Below, one piece after another: positions 1-13,942 of a stretch of 64,000 nucleotides of DNA (positions are counted from its first letter, which is position 1; each line of letters begins with the position of its first letter). The position numbers and the translations under genes were made by a program. The DNA is taken from contig NZ_LZZW01000007.1 in assembly GCF_014170375.1 (NCBI RefSeq), positions 115,738-179,737 on the forward strand. The letters run 5' to 3'. The notes under the pieces were generated by a model. The model had not been told where the DNA came from, ran no database searches, and saw nothing but the letters and a program-made list of their open reading frames with translations. This DNA is from Variovorax sp. UMC13. GTDB taxonomy: Bacteria; Pseudomonadota; Gammaproteobacteria; Burkholderiales; Burkholderiaceae_C.

Positions 1-142
1 TCTTTGGGAGGGCCTGACCGGTAAAAGCGTCTCCGATGCATGGATGGAACGGTTTCAGCGCGGCGGCGTCGCCCTGCTGCTGGTGATGATGTCCATCGCA
101 TTGTTCAACGACGTCAACCGACTCTTCGGGCTCTTTGGTTAA
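1..142 (+). CDS. rseP: RseP site-2 intramembrane protease, C-terminal end (partial)
   Basis: The first 46 codons readable from base 2 end at TAA 140-142. They encode a hydrophobic segment (ALLLVMMSIALFND) followed by a short NDVNRLFGLFG tail. This matches the last transmembrane helix and conserved N-D-x-x-R end of RseP (RIP metalloprotease), which cleaves anti-sigma-E RseA in the inner membrane. The catalytic HExxH and PDZ regions lie outside the window. Position directly upstream of bamA is the usual arrangement in proteobacteria, so the identification rests on both the tail sequence and synteny. Confidence 0.85.
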   Translation, partial: LWEGLTGKSVSDAWMERFQRGGVALLLVMMSIALFNDVNRLFGLFG

Positions 143-181
143 CACTCCTTGCCGGCCCTTCATGCGCCGTCCACTTCATAC

Positions 182-2578
182 ATGAACAAAACAATCAGTC
201 GCTTCCGTCTGCGTAGCGTGGCCGCGGTCATCGTCAGCACGCTCGCCGCCACCGCCGCCTGGGCCGTCGAGCCCTTCACGGTGCGCGACATCCGCGTGGA
301 GGGGCTGCAACGCGTCGAGCCGGGGACCATCTTCGCCTCGATGCCGCTGCGCGTGGGCGACACCTACAGCGACGAACGCGGCTCGGCCACGATCCGCGCG
401 CTGTTCGAGCTGGGCTTGTTCAAGGACGTGCGGCTCGACGTCAGCGGCAACGTGCTGGTGGTGATCGTGGAGGAGCGCCCGACCGTGGCCGACGTGGACT
501 TCGTCGGCACCAAGGAATTCGACAAGGCGGCGCTGCAGAAGGCGCTGCGCGAAGTGGGCCTGGCCGACGGCCGCCCCTACGACAAGGCCCTGACCGACCG
601 CGCCGAGCAGGAGCTCAAGCGCCAGTACGTGAGCCGTAGCCTCTACAACGCCGAGGTCGTGACGACCGTCACGCCGATCGAGCGCAACCGCGTGAACCTG
701 ACCTTCACCGTGACCGAAGGCGAGCCGGCGCGCATCCGCGAAGTGCGGGTGGTCGGCAACAAGGCCTTCAGCGAATCGACGCTGCTGAGCCTGTTCGACC
801 AGGACAGCGGCGGCTACCTGAGCTGGTACACCAAGTCCAACCAGTACTCGCGCGCCAAGCTCAACGCCGACCTGGAGACCTTGCGCTCCTACTACCTCAC
901 GCGCGGCTACCTCGAGTTCCGCATCGATTCGACGCAGGTCGCGATCTCGCCCGACCGCTCGGACCTGACGGTGACGGTGAACGTGACCGAAGGCGAGAAG
1001 TTCGTGGTGGCCGGCGTGAAGCTCGACGGCAACTACCTCGGTCGCGAAGAGGAGTTCAAGTCGCTGGTGACCATCAAGCCGGGGCAGCCCTACAACGGCG
1101 AGCAGCTGACGGACACGACCAAGGCCTTCACCGACTACTTCGGCACCTTCGGCTACGCCTTCGCGCGCGTCGAGGCGCAGCCGGAGATCGACCGCACCAA
1201 CAACCGCGTGACGTTGACCTTGAAGGCCGAGCCCTCGCGGCGCGTGTATGTGCGCCGCGTGAGCATCGGTGGCAACAACCGCACGCGCGACGAAGTGATC
1301 CGGCGCGAGTTCCGCCAGTACGAGGCGTCCTGGTACGACGGCGACAAGATCAAGCTGTCGCGCGACCGGGTCGACCGCCTGGGCTTCTTCACCGACGTGA
1401 ACGTCGAGACACAGGAAGTGGCGGGCTCGCCCGACCAGGTCGACCTGACGGTCATCGTGGCGGAAAAGCCCACCGGTTCGCTGCAGCTGGGCGCCGGCTT
1501 CTCGAGCGCGGAAAAGGTGTCGTTCACCTTCGGCATCACGCAGGAGAACGTGTTCGGCTCGGGCAACTTCCTGGGCCTGCAGGTCAACACCAGCAAGTAC
1601 TACCGCACGATCTCGGTGACCGCCACCGATCCGTACTTCACCAGCGACGGCATCTCGCGCACCTTCAGCCTGTTCCATCAGACGACGCGGCCGTACTACA
1701 CGGTCGACGGCGACTACTCGCTGGTCAGCGAAGGCGGCAACATCAAGTTCGGCGTGCCGTTCAGCGAAGTCGACACCATCTTCTTCGGTGCCGGCCTGGA
1801 GCGCTTCAACTTCAAGCCGGGCTCGAACGTCGCCCAGTACACGCCGCAGGCCTACCGCGACTACTTCCAGTGCACCACCAACGCGGCCAACATCGTCAGC
1901 TGCGGCGAGGACAGCAAGTGGGGCCTGCCGCTGACCATCGGCTGGGCGCGCGACGACCGCGACAGCGCCCTGGTGCCGACCCGTGGTCGCCTGCAGCGCG
2001 CCAACGTGGAGTGGGGCGTGGGCGGCGACCTGAAGTACATCAAGTCGAGCTACCAGTACCAGCAGTACTTCCCGCTGAGCAAGCAGTACACGCTGGCGAT
2101 CAACGGCGAAGTGGGCTACGGCAAGGCGGTGGGCGACAACGTCTACCCCATCTTCAAGAACTTCTACGCCGGTGGCCTGGGCTCCATCCGCGGCTTCGAG
2201 CAGAACTCGCTGGGTCCGCGTGACGGCATCACCCAGGCGGCGCTGGGCGGCACCAAGAAGGCGATCTTCAACGCCGAGCTGAGCACGCCGTTCCCTGGCG
2301 CCGGCAACGACCGCACGCTGCGCCTCTACGGCTTCTTCGACGCCGGCAACGTGTTCACCGAGCGCACCACGCAGAGCGATCTGCAATGGTCGTCGCAGAA
2401 GAAGCTGCGCGCCTCGGTGGGCCTGGGCATCAGCTGGATCTCGCCGCTGGGCCCCCTGCGCATCGCCTACGCGAAGCCCGTGCGTTCCCAGAAGGAGGAC
2501 GACCTGTCCGACCCGCTGCATCCCATCTACAAGGATAGAATGCAGACCATCCAATTCCAGATCGGTACCGCTTTTTAA
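182..2578 (+). CDS. bamA: BamA outer-membrane protein assembly factor
   Basis: Central component of the BAM complex that folds and inserts beta-barrel proteins into the outer membrane. The 798-residue product has a signal peptide ending near AAWA-VEP, then POTRA domains beginning at FTVRDIRVEGLQRVEPG (five are expected over roughly residues 26-430), then a C-terminal barrel. The barrel contains the IRGF form of the conserved loop-6 VRGF motif in GSIRGFEQNSLGPRD and ends with a terminal Phe (QIGTAF), typical of outer-membrane barrels. The frame is open from TTG 149, but ATG 182 gives a proper signal peptide and is preferred. The stop overlaps the skp start by one base (TAATG). Confidence 0.97.
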   Translation: MNKTISRFRLRSVAAVIVSTLAATAAWAVEPFTVRDIRVEGLQRVEPGTIFASMPLRVGDTYSDERGSATIRALFELGLFKDVRLDVSGNVLVVIVEERPTVADVDFVGTKEFDKAALQKALREVGLADGRPYDKALTDRAEQELKRQYVSRSLYNAEVVTTVTPIERNRVNLTFTVTEGEPARIREVRVVGNKAFSESTLLSLFDQDSGGYLSWYTKSNQYSRAKLNADLETLRSYYLTRGYLEFRIDSTQVAISPDRSDLTVTVNVTEGEKFVVAGVKLDGNYLGREEEFKSLVTIKPGQPYNGEQLTDTTKAFTDYFGTFGYAFARVEAQPEIDRTNNRVTLTLKAEPSRRVYVRRVSIGGNNRTRDEVIRREFRQYEASWYDGDKIKLSRDRVDRLGFFTDVNVETQEVAGSPDQVDLTVIVAEKPTGSLQLGAGFSSAEKVSFTFGITQENVFGSGNFLGLQVNTSKYYRTISVTATDPYFTSDGISRTFSLFHQTTRPYYTVDGDYSLVSEGGNIKFGVPFSEVDTIFFGAGLERFNFKPGSNVAQYTPQAYRDYFQCTTNAANIVSCGEDSKWGLPLTIGWARDDRDSALVPTRGRLQRANVEWGVGGDLKYIKSSYQYQQYFPLSKQYTLAINGEVGYGKAVGDNVYPIFKNFYAGGLGSIRGFEQNSLGPRDGITQAALGGTKKAIFNAELSTPFPGAGNDRTLRLYGFFDAGNVFTERTTQSDLQWSSQKKLRASVGLGISWISPLGPLRIAYAKPVRSQKEDDLSDPLHPIYKDRMQTIQFQIGTAF

Positions 2579-3123
2579 TGAACCATTCGTACCGCGCAGC
2601 CGGCGCGCTCCTGCTTCCGTTGCTGGCCCTGTTTGCCGCACCTGCGCAAGCGCAGGTACAGGAAGGTTTTCGCATCGGTTTCGTGAACCCCGACCGCGTG
2701 CTGCGCGAAGCGCAGCCTGCCAAGGCCGCGCAAGCCAAGCTCGAGGCCGAATTCCTGAAGCGCGAGCGTGATCTCGGTGCCCAGGGCGAGGCCCTGAAGG
2801 CGGCTTCGGAGAAGTTCGAGCGCGAGGCGCCGACCCTGTCCGAAAGCCAACGCGCCACGCGCCAGCGGGCGCTGGTCGACCAGGACCGCGAATTTCAGCG
2901 CAAGCGCCGCGAATTCCAGGAAGACCTGAACGCTCGCAAGAACGAAGAGCTGCAACAGGTCTACGACCGGGCCAACCGCGTGGTGAAGCAGGTGGCGGAG
3001 GCGGAGAAATACGACGCCATCCTGCAGGAAGCCATCTACATCAACCCCAAGCACGACATCACCGAGAAGGTGATCAAGGCCCTGAACGCTGCTGCCACCG
3101 CGCCTGCCGCAGGCGCGAAGTAG
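2578..3123 (+). CDS. skp: Skp/OmpH periplasmic chaperone
   Basis: Periplasmic holdase that carries unfolded outer-membrane proteins to BamA. The 181-residue product has a signal peptide (cleavage near AQA-QVQ, residue 26) followed by a long charged, helical coiled-coil segment (about residues 37-140) rich in Lys, Arg, Glu and Gln, as in the tentacles of the Skp trimer. The C-terminus is Ala-rich. Start ATG overlaps the bamA stop by one base, indicating translational coupling. Annotation as an OmpH family protein is secure from the combination of signal, coil, size and position between bamA and lpxD. Confidence 0.93.
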   Translation: MNHSYRAAGALLLPLLALFAAPAQAQVQEGFRIGFVNPDRVLREAQPAKAAQAKLEAEFLKRERDLGAQGEALKAASEKFEREAPTLSESQRATRQRALVDQDREFQRKRREFQEDLNARKNEELQQVYDRANRVVKQVAEAEKYDAILQEAIYINPKHDITEKVIKALNAAATAPAAGAK

Positions 3124-3135
3124 GCCGCATCGCGC

Positions 3136-4113
3136 GTGGTGTTGCGGCTCGGAGCCATCGTCGGCGCCCTCGGGGGCGAACTCCAGGGTGAGCCCGAGCT
3201 GGCGATCGAGCGCCTCGCGCCACTGCAGAGTGCCGGGCCCGATGCGCTGAGCTTCCTGAGCCACCCCAAGTACCGCAAGGAACTGGCGGCCTCGCAGGCC
3301 GGTTGCGTCATCGTGTCACCCGCCATGCGGGAGGCCGCTGCGGCGCGCGGGGCCTTCATCGTCACCGACGATCCTTACCTCTACTTTGCCCGGCTGACCC
3401 AGTTGTGGAAGCGCTCGCATGCCGCGTTGGACGCGGCGCGCATCCATCCCAGCGCGGTCATCGATCCGCTGGCCGAGGTCGACCCCAGCGCGCAGATCGG
3501 CGCCTTCTGCGTGATCGAGCGCGGTGCGCGCATCGGTGCCCAGACGGTGCTCAAGTCAAGGGTGACCGTGAGCGAGGATTGCCGGATCGGCGCGCGTTGC
3601 CTCCTGCATCCGGGGGTGGTGATCGGTGCCGACGGCTTCGGTTTCGCGCCGCACCAGGGCGCCTGGATCAAGATCGAGCAGCTGGGCGCGGTGCGCATCG
3701 GCGACGACGTCGAGATCGGGGCCAACACCTGCATCGACCGCGGCGCGCTGGAAGACACGGTGATCGAAGACGGCGTGAAGCTCGACAACCTGATCCAGAT
3801 CGGCCACAACGTGCGCATCGGCAAGCACACCGCGATGGCGGGCTGCGTCGGGGTGGCGGGCAGTGCCGTCATCGGCGCGCATTGCACCGTGGGCGGCGGC
3901 GCCATCGTGCTGGGACACCTGACGCTGGGCGATGGCGTGAACATCTCGGCGGCGACGCTGGTGACGCGCTCCATCCTCAAGCCGGGCCATTACACGGGTG
4001 TGTTTCCCATCGACGACAATGCCACCTGGGAAAAGAACGCCGCCACGTTGAAGCAGCTGCACGGCCTGCGGGACCGGCTCAAGGCGCTTGAGAAAAAAGA
4101 AATTGAACGATAG
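3136..4113 (+). CDS. lpxD: UDP-3-O-acylglucosamine N-acyltransferase LpxD
   Basis: Third enzyme of lipid A synthesis: transfers a hydroxyacyl chain from acyl-ACP to the 2-amino group of UDP-3-O-acylglucosamine. The 325-residue product has an N-terminal uridine-binding domain (to about residue 100) and then left-handed beta-helix hexapeptide repeats (for example [15 protein letters not shown] and [13 protein letters not shown]). The likely catalytic His is H224 in the IGHNVRIG motif. Start is GTG at 3136 (GTG 3139 is also possible), since the next residues [14 protein letters not shown] match the usual LpxD beginning; no strong Shine-Dalgarno is visible. Separated from skp by 12 bases. Confidence 0.95.
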   Translation: MVLRLGAIVGALGGELQGEPELAIERLAPLQSAGPDALSFLSHPKYRKELAASQAGCVIVSPAMREAAAARGAFIVTDDPYLYFARLTQLWKRSHAALDAARIHPSAVIDPLAEVDPSAQIGAFCVIERGARIGAQTVLKSRVTVSEDCRIGARCLLHPGVVIGADGFGFAPHQGAWIKIEQLGAVRIGDDVEIGANTCIDRGALEDTVIEDGVKLDNLIQIGHNVRIGKHTAMAGCVGVAGSAVIGAHCTVGGGAIVLGHLTLGDGVNISAATLVTRSILKPGHYTGVFPIDDNATWEKNAATLKQLHGLRDRLKALEKKEIER

Positions 4114-4120
4114 AACAAAC

Positions 4121-4567
4121 ATGACGACGCTCGACATCCACCAGATTCTCAAGCTCCTGCCGCACCGCTACCCCTTCCTGCTGGTGGACCGCGTGACGGC
4201 CATGGAGAAGGGCAAGCGCATCACGGCGCTCAAGAACGTGACGATGAACGAGCCCTTCTTCAACGGCCACTTCCCGCACCGTCCGGTGATGCCGGGTGTG
4301 CTGATGCTCGAAGCCATGGCGCAGGCCGCGGCGCTGCTGTCCTTCCATTCGCTGGACATCGTGCCCGACGACAACACGGTCTACTACTTCGCGGCCATCG
4401 ACGGCGCGCGCTTCAAGCGGCCGGTGGAGCCGGGCGACCAGCTGACGCTGGAAGTCGAGATCGAACGCATGAAGGCCGGCATCTCGAAGTTCAAGGGCCG
4501 GGCGCTGGTGGGCAGCGAGCTTGCCTGCGAAGCCACGCTGATGTGCGCGATGCGCCAGATCAACTGA
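4121..4567 (+). CDS. fabZ: (3R)-hydroxyacyl-ACP dehydratase FabZ
   Basis: Dehydrates beta-hydroxyacyl-ACP in type II fatty acid synthesis, competing with LpxA/LpxD for hydroxyacyl-ACP. The 148-residue hotdog-fold protein carries the catalytic pair H50 (NGHFPHRP) and E64 (LMLEAMAQ), matching E. coli FabZ H54/E68. The frame is open from TTG 4088 inside lpxD, but ATG 4121, seven bases after the lpxD stop, gives the family N-terminus [21 protein letters not shown]. Located between lpxD and lpxA as in most proteobacteria. Confidence 0.96.
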   Translation: MTTLDIHQILKLLPHRYPFLLVDRVTAMEKGKRITALKNVTMNEPFFNGHFPHRPVMPGVLMLEAMAQAAALLSFHSLDIVPDDNTVYYFAAIDGARFKRPVEPGDQLTLEVEIERMKAGISKFKGRALVGSELACEATLMCAMRQIN

Positions 4568-4580
4568 AATTCTGGCGGGC

Positions 4581-5369
4581 ATGACGCAGGTTCATCCGAC
4601 GGCCATCGTCGATCCGAAGGCCGAACTCGATCCCTCGGTATCGATCGGGCCCTTCACGGTGATCGGCCCGCATGTACGCATCGGCGCCGGTTCGAGCGTG
4701 GGTGCGCATTGCGTGATCGAAGGGCACACGACCATCGGCCGCGACAACCGCATCTTCCAGTTCGCTTCGCTCGGCGCGGTGCCGCAGGACAAGAAATACG
4801 ACGGCGAGCCGACCGAACTGGTGATCGGCGACCGCAACACGATCCGCGAGTTCTGCACCTTCAACCTGGGCACGGCCCAGGACGTGGGCGTGACGCGCAT
4901 CGGCGACGACAACTGGATCATGGCCTACGTGCACATCGCGCACGACTGCCAGCTGGGCAACCAGATCACCATGGCCAACAACGCCACGCTGGCGGGCCAT
5001 GTGGTGATCGGCGACTGGGTCACGGTGGGCGGGCTCACCGGCATCCTGCAGCGCATGCGCATCGGCGCGCACGCCATGCTCGGCTTTGCCAGCCACATCG
5101 GAAAGGACATTCCTCCTTTCATGGTGGTGGACGGCAACCCGCTCGCGGTGCGTGGCGTGAACCTGGTGGGCCTGCGCCGCCGGGACTTCTCGGCCGAGCG
5201 CATCACCGCGATCCGCGAGATGCACAAGCTGATCTACCGGCAGGGCAAGACGCTGGACGAGGCGCGTTCCGCGCTTTCCGAGCTGGCGCTCCAGGTGCCC
5301 GGTGCCGCGGCCGACGTGGCGCTGATGGATGGCTTCCTCGGCAGCTCCGTCAGCGGCATCGCCCGCTGA
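4581..5369 (+). CDS. lpxA: UDP-GlcNAc O-acyltransferase LpxA
   Basis: First step of lipid A synthesis: acylates the 3-OH of UDP-GlcNAc. The 262-residue product is a beta-helix of hexapeptide repeats from residue 4 ([20 protein letters not shown]) to about 180, followed by a helical C-terminal domain. The catalytic His is H121 in the IAHDCQLG motif (E. coli H125). ATG 4581 lies 13 bases after the fabZ stop. Length equals the E. coli enzyme. Confidence 0.97.
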   Translation: MTQVHPTAIVDPKAELDPSVSIGPFTVIGPHVRIGAGSSVGAHCVIEGHTTIGRDNRIFQFASLGAVPQDKKYDGEPTELVIGDRNTIREFCTFNLGTAQDVGVTRIGDDNWIMAYVHIAHDCQLGNQITMANNATLAGHVVIGDWVTVGGLTGILQRMRIGAHAMLGFASHIGKDIPPFMVVDGNPLAVRGVNLVGLRRRDFSAERITAIREMHKLIYRQGKTLDEARSALSELALQVPGAAADVALMDGFLGSSVSGIAR

Positions 5370-5376
5370 GCCGCGC

Positions 5377-6531
5377 ATGAGCGCAGACAACAAAGCGGCG
5401 CGACGCTTCGCGATGGTCGCCGGCGAGCCTTCGGGCGATCTGCTGGCCGGCCTGCTGATGGACGGCCTTCAGGCGCGCTGGCCCGCGGTCGAGACCGTCG
5501 GCATCGGCGGCCCGCAGATGCTGGCGCGCGGCTTCCAGAGCTGGTGGCCGCAGGAGAAGCTGGCCGTGCGCGGCTACATCGAGGTGCTGCGGCACTATGC
5601 CGAGATCGCCGGCATCCGGCGCCAGCTCAAGGCGCGCCTGCTGCGAGAGTGGCCGGGCCTGTTCATCGGCATCGATGCGCCCGATTTCAACCTCGACCTC
5701 GAGGCCGGACTGCGCGGGCGCGGCATCAAGACCGTGCACTTCGTCTGCCCCTCGATCTGGGCCTGGCGGCCCGACCGCATCGAGAAGATCCGCGCGGCCG
5801 CCGACCATGTGCTGTGCATCTTCCCCTTCGAGCCGGCGCTGCTGGCGGAGCAGGGCGTGGCGGCCAGCTATGTCGGCCATCCGCTGGCCAACGTGATCCC
5901 GATGCAGCCCGACCGGGCGGCGGCCCGCGCATCGCTCGGCCTCGACCCGGCGGCGCCGGTCGTGGCGCTGCTGCCCGGCAGCCGCCGCTCCGAGGTGCGC
6001 TACCTGGCCTCGCGCTTCTTCGAGGCTGCCGCGCTTATGGCCAAGGCGCGGCCCGAAGTCCAGTTCGTCTGCCCCGCGATCCCGGCGCTGCGCGCCGAGG
6101 TCGAGGCGGCGCTCAAGGCCAGCGGCATGGAAGGCCGCGTGACCCTGCTCAATGGCCAGTCGCACCCCGCGCTGGCGGCCTGCGACGCCACGCTGATCGC
6201 CAGCGGTACGGCCACGCTGGAAGCTGCGCTGTTCAAGCGCCCGATGGTGATCGCCTACAACATGAACCGGGTCTCCTGGCACCTCATGCACCGCCAGCAG
6301 CTGCAGCCCTGGGTGGGCCTGCCGAACATCCTTTGCGGCGAATTCGTCGTGCCCGAGCTGCTGCAGGATGCAGCGACGCCCGAGGCACTGGCCGCCGCCA
6401 CCTTGCGCTGGCTGGAAGACCCGGCCAAAGTCGAGGCCCTGCAACAACGTTTCACCGCGCTGCACGCCGAGCTGCTGCGCGACACTCCGACACTCTGCGC
6501 CGATGCGATCGAGAAAGTTCTTGAAGGCTGA
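5377..6531 (+). CDS. lpxB: Lipid-A-disaccharide synthase LpxB
   Basis: GT19 glycosyltransferase that joins UDP-2,3-diacylglucosamine and lipid X. The 384-residue product begins near [16 protein letters not shown], the conserved N-terminal glycine-rich region, and carries [15 protein letters not shown] and [13 protein letters not shown], both family signatures. The frame is open back to 5329 but ATG 5377 ([11 protein letters not shown]), seven bases after lpxA, is the sensible start. The last 29 bases overlap the proposed rnhB start. Confidence 0.96.
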   Translation: MSADNKAARRFAMVAGEPSGDLLAGLLMDGLQARWPAVETVGIGGPQMLARGFQSWWPQEKLAVRGYIEVLRHYAEIAGIRRQLKARLLREWPGLFIGIDAPDFNLDLEAGLRGRGIKTVHFVCPSIWAWRPDRIEKIRAAADHVLCIFPFEPALLAEQGVAASYVGHPLANVIPMQPDRAAARASLGLDPAAPVVALLPGSRRSEVRYLASRFFEAAALMAKARPEVQFVCPAIPALRAEVEAALKASGMEGRVTLLNGQSHPALAACDATLIASGTATLEAALFKRPMVIAYNMNRVSWHLMHRQQLQPWVGLPNILCGEFVVPELLQDAATPEALAAATLRWLEDPAKVEALQQRFTALHAELLRDTPTLCADAIEKVLEG

Positions 6532-7174
6532 ACAGGCCCCCCTGGTCTGGGATGCGCCCGGCCTGATGGCCGGCGTGGACGAGGCCGGCCGCGGGCCGCT
6601 GGCCGGCCCGGTCGTGGCCGCGGCCGTGATCCTCGACGATCGCCGCCCGATCCCCGGCCTGGCCGACTCCAAGACCCTGACCGCGCTGCAGCGCGAGCGC
6701 CTGCACGAGCAGATCCTGGCCCGGGCGCTGTGCTGCTCGGTGGCGCAGGCCAGCGTCGAGGAGATCGACACCTACAACATCCTGCAGGCCACCATGCTGG
6801 CGATGCGCCGCGCGGTCGAGGGCCTGCGGCTGAAGCCGGCCAAGGTGCTGGTCGACGGCAACCGCCTGCCCACGCTGGACGTGCTGGCCGAAGCCATCGT
6901 CAAGGGCGATGCGCGGGTCAAGGCCATCTCGGCGGCGTCGATCCTGGCCAAGGTGCACCGCGACCGGCTGTGCCGAGAACTCGACCTGGAATTTCCCCAT
7001 TACGGCTTTGCCGGCCACAAGGGCTACGGCACGCGGGCCCATCTCGATGCCCTGCAGCTGCATGGCGCCTGCGTGCACCATCGGCGCTCCTTCGCGCCCG
7101 TTGCGGCGGCGTTCGAGCGCATGGCCGTGCAACAGATCGCAATCGTGGCCGGCCCGGATCGGATCGGCGCATGA
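6503..7174 (+). CDS. rnhB: Ribonuclease HII
   Basis: Removes ribonucleotides from DNA and degrades RNA in RNA-DNA hybrids. The 223-residue product has the RNase HII active-site motif [15 protein letters not shown], the central VDGN strand, and the C-terminal [16 protein letters not shown] and HKGYGT motifs. Start ATG 6503 overlaps lpxB by 29 bases; TTG 6521 in the same frame is an alternative with a GAGAAAG sequence just before it, so the first six residues are uncertain. It overlaps the next gene by four bases (ATGA). Confidence 0.94.
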   Translation: MRSRKFLKAEQAPLVWDAPGLMAGVDEAGRGPLAGPVVAAAVILDDRRPIPGLADSKTLTALQRERLHEQILARALCCSVAQASVEEIDTYNILQATMLAMRRAVEGLRLKPAKVLVDGNRLPTLDVLAEAIVKGDARVKAISAASILAKVHRDRLCRELDLEFPHYGFAGHKGYGTRAHLDALQLHGACVHHRRSFAPVAAAFERMAVQQIAIVAGPDRIGA

Positions 7175-7950
7175 GCCACGCGACACCCGAGCACATCAGC
7201 TCGCGCGACAACCCGCTGCTCAAAGAGCTGCGCAAGCTCGCGCAGGAGCCGGGCGCCTACCGCAAGCTGGGCAAGGTCTGGCTCGAGGGCGACCACCTTT
7301 GCCGCGCCGCCCGACAGCGCGGCGTGCGGCCGGCCATCGCGGTCTTCACCGAATCCTTCTGGCCGCAGGCGCAGTTCGAATGGACCGACGCCGCCGACCG
7401 CACGCTGGTCGTGGCCGATGCGCTGCTGGCGGGCGTGAGCGGCCTCGAGTCGCCCGCGCCCATGGGTTTCGTGATGCACCTGCCGATGCGCCCCGAACTG
7501 GTGGCCGATGCGCCGACCGTGGTGCTCGACCGGCTGCAGGATGCCGGCAACGTCGGCTCGGTGCTGCGCAGCGCTGCGGCCTTCGGCTTCAGCCAGATCG
7601 TGGCGCTCAAGGGCACGGCCGCGCTGTGGGCGCCCAAGGTGCTGCGCGCCGGCATGGGTGCGCACTTCGGCCTGCGATTGATCGAAGGTGTGGAGGCCGA
7701 ACTGCTCGACGGGCTCGAGGTCCCGCTGGTGGCGACCAGTTCGCATCACGGCGACTGGTTGCATAAGGCGCAACTGCCGCATCCCTGCGCCTGGTTGCTG
7801 GGGCACGAGGGGCAGGGCGTCTCGGCGGCGCTCGAGGCGCGGGCCTCGCACCGCATCCGGATCGCCCAGCCGGGCGGGGAGGAGTCGCTGAATGTGGCGG
7901 CCGCCGCAGCGATTTGTCTGCATGCCAGCGCGGCTTTGTCCGGATTGTGA
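7171..7950 (+). CDS. TrmH/SpoU-family RNA 2'-O-methyltransferase
   Basis: S-adenosylmethionine-dependent ribose methyltransferase of the SPOUT class acting on rRNA or tRNA; exact target not deducible. The 259-residue product has the three SpoU motifs in order: [22 protein letters not shown] (motif 1, about residue 117), [10 protein letters not shown] (motif 2) and [18 protein letters not shown] (motif 3, which forms the trefoil knot). An N-terminal substrate-binding segment (residues 1-100) resembles that of RlmB-like enzymes. ATG overlaps the rnhB stop by four bases. Last gene of the bamA-lpx operon. Confidence 0.9.
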   Translation: MSHATPEHISSRDNPLLKELRKLAQEPGAYRKLGKVWLEGDHLCRAARQRGVRPAIAVFTESFWPQAQFEWTDAADRTLVVADALLAGVSGLESPAPMGFVMHLPMRPELVADAPTVVLDRLQDAGNVGSVLRSAAAFGFSQIVALKGTAALWAPKVLRAGMGAHFGLRLIEGVEAELLDGLEVPLVATSSHHGDWLHKAQLPHPCAWLLGHEGQGVSAALEARASHRIRIAQPGGEESLNVAAAAAICLHASAALSGL

Positions 7951-7962
7951 CAGCGCGCCGGC

Positions 7963-7968
7963 TATAAT
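7963..7968 (+). promoter_or_regulatory. Putative -10 box of the carAB promoter
   Basis: A perfect TATAAT lies 13 bases after the methyltransferase stop and about 140 bases before the carA start. No good TTGACA is found 16-18 bases upstream (TTGTGA at 7945-7950 is only 12 bases away), so this is a candidate only. The predicted transcript would have a leader of about 135 nt. Confidence 0.5.
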
Positions 7969-7970
7969 CA

Positions 7971-8032
7971 GCGGCTTTCCCGCTCACACCCCGCCCACAG
8001 CGCACACAAGCTTACCCTTCGACGAAAGCCGC
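7971..8032 (+). promoter_or_regulatory. Leader inverted repeat upstream of carA
   Basis: Perfect 9-base arms GCGGCTTTC (7971-7979) and GAAAGCCGC (8024-8032) flank a 44-base loop in the carA leader. The left arm sits at the predicted transcription start. There is no T-run after it, so it is not an ordinary terminator. A GCATGTC direct repeat with 10-base spacing (8049-8055 and 8059-8065) follows. Function unknown; pyrimidine or arginine control of carAB is known in other bacteria. Confidence 0.3.
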
Positions 8033-8110
8033 AGCCCGCCCCTTCATCGCATGTCATTGCATGTCGGGCACCTTGGGTTCGCTTTGGGCGTCATCCATCC
8101 GGAGAACCCA

Positions 8111-12515
<4,405 letters not shown>

Positions 12516-12523
12516 GGCCGGAC

Positions 12524-13393
12524 ATGGACGCGCAGCTCGTCGAACTCGACCTGGCCGACTGGGCCGCGGCCACGCCCAATGCGGCGTGGATCGCGGCCCT
12601 GGAAGCCGGCAAGGTGCTGTACTTCCCCCGGCTGGGCTTCGAGCTTCTGCCGGAGGAACGCAGCCTGCTGACGCCCAGCCTGCTGGCGCCCAAGGTGCGC
12701 AACATCAGCCTCGACGCCGACGGCCGCCTCAAGGGCGCGGCGGGCGACGAGGCGGTGCAGCGCGCCGCGGCGGCGATGGTGGGGCGCTTCCGCGCCCAGG
12801 CGCAGCAGCTGATCCACGGCCTGCTGCCGCACTACACGCCAGCGCTTCGGCTCGCACCCACCAGCTACCGGCCGGCACAGGTCGAGACGCGCGTGCAGTC
12901 CTGGCGCGCCGACGACAAGCGCATGCACGTCGATGCCTTCCCCTCGCGGCCCAACTACGGCGAGCGCATCCTGCGGGTGTTCACCAACGCCAACCCCGAG
13001 GGCCTGCCGCGCGTCTGGCGCGTGGGCGAGCCCTTCGAGACCGTCGCGCAGCGCTTCCTGCCGCGCGCCAAGCCCTATTCGGCCTGGCAGGCGAGGCTGC
13101 TGCGCGCGCTGCGCGTGACCAAGTCGCTGCGCAGCGAGTACGACCACCTGATGCTGCAGCTGCACGACGGCATGAAGGCCGACCTCGACTACCAGAAGAA
13201 CGCGCCCCAGCAGACCGTGCCTTTCCCGGCCGGCTCGGTCTGGGTCTGCTTCTCCGACCAGACCTCGCATGCCGTGATGTCGGGCCAGTACATGCTCGAA
13301 CAGACGCTGCATCTGCCCGCGGCGAGGCAATACAATCCCGAGGCAAGCCCGCTCGCGATCCTGAGCCGGCTGACCGGACGAACCCTCGTCTGA
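12524..13393 (+). CDS. Kdo-hydroxylase-like Fe(II)/2-oxoglutarate dioxygenase
   Basis: A 289-residue protein resembling the Kdo 3-hydroxylase family (KdoO), which converts the outer Kdo of lipopolysaccharide to Ko. It has the Fe-binding facial triad pattern H135-x-D137 in [10 protein letters not shown] and a distal H249 in [30 protein letters not shown] between them is characteristic. ATG 12524 is eight bases after carB, so it is probably cotranscribed with carAB. A terminator follows at 13414. Assignment to the family is from sequence memory; that the substrate is Kdo is inferred. Confidence 0.72.
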   Translation: MDAQLVELDLADWAAATPNAAWIAALEAGKVLYFPRLGFELLPEERSLLTPSLLAPKVRNISLDADGRLKGAAGDEAVQRAAAAMVGRFRAQAQQLIHGLLPHYTPALRLAPTSYRPAQVETRVQSWRADDKRMHVDAFPSRPNYGERILRVFTNANPEGLPRVWRVGEPFETVAQRFLPRAKPYSAWQARLLRALRVTKSLRSEYDHLMLQLHDGMKADLDYQKNAPQQTVPFPAGSVWVCFSDQTSHAVMSGQYMLEQTLHLPAARQYNPEASPLAILSRLTGRTLV

Positions 13394-13413
13394 TCCTCTC
13401 TCCCCACATGCAT

Positions 13414-13440
13414 CGCCGAACGGCAGCGTTCGGCGTTTTC
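13414..13440 (+). terminator. Rho-independent terminator after the dioxygenase gene
   Basis: Stem CGCCGAAC (13414-13421) and GTTCGGCG (13428-13435), loop GGCAGC, followed by TTTTCGCTTTC. It lies only 20 bases before greA, so greA needs its own start or readthrough. Confidence 0.75.
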
Positions 13441-13460
13441 GCTTTCTGGAGCAACAGAAC

Positions 13461-13937
13461 ATGAGCACCATTCCCGTCACCAAGCGCGGCGCCGAAAAAC
13501 TGCGCGAAGAACTCCATCGCCTCAAGACGGTCGACCGTCCCTGGGTGATCAACGCCATCTCCGAGGCGCGTGCCCAGGGCGACCTGAGCGAGAACGCCGA
13601 GTACGAAGTGGCCAAGGACCGCCAGGGCTTCATCGAAGGCCGGATCCAGGAGATCGAAGGCAAGCTCTCGGCTGCGCAGATCATCGACCCGACCGAGCTC
13701 GACGCCGGCGGCAAGGTGGTGTTCGGTGCCACCGTGGAGCTCGAGGAAGAGAGCACGGGCGAAGCCGTCAAGTACCAGATCGTCGGCGAGGACGAGGCCG
13801 ACCTGAAGCTGGGCCTGATCAACATCTCCAGCCCGATCGCGCGCGCGCTGATCGGCAAGGAGGAGGGCGACACCGCCGAGGTGCAGGCGCCCGGCGGGCT
13901 CAAGCACTACGAGATCGTCGCGATCAGCTACGTCTGA
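13461..13937 (+). CDS. greA: Transcription elongation factor GreA
   Basis: Binds the RNA polymerase secondary channel and stimulates cleavage of backtracked RNA. The 158-residue product has the N-terminal coiled coil (about 1-75) with the acidic tip D41/E44 in DLSENAEYE, and a C-terminal FKBP-like globular domain. ATG 13461 gives the family N-terminus ending [12 protein letters not shown]. It follows the carAB cluster as is common in betaproteobacteria, but a hairpin terminator separates them here. Confidence 0.97.
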   Translation: MSTIPVTKRGAEKLREELHRLKTVDRPWVINAISEARAQGDLSENAEYEVAKDRQGFIEGRIQEIEGKLSAAQIIDPTELDAGGKVVFGATVELEEESTGEAVKYQIVGEDEADLKLGLINISSPIARALIGKEEGDTAEVQAPGGLKHYEIVAISYV

Positions 13938-13942
13938 GCGCC

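Noticed and set aside
176..2641. An 821-codon antisense frame over bamA
   Set aside because: Shadow of bamA, with no ribosome-binding site or domain.
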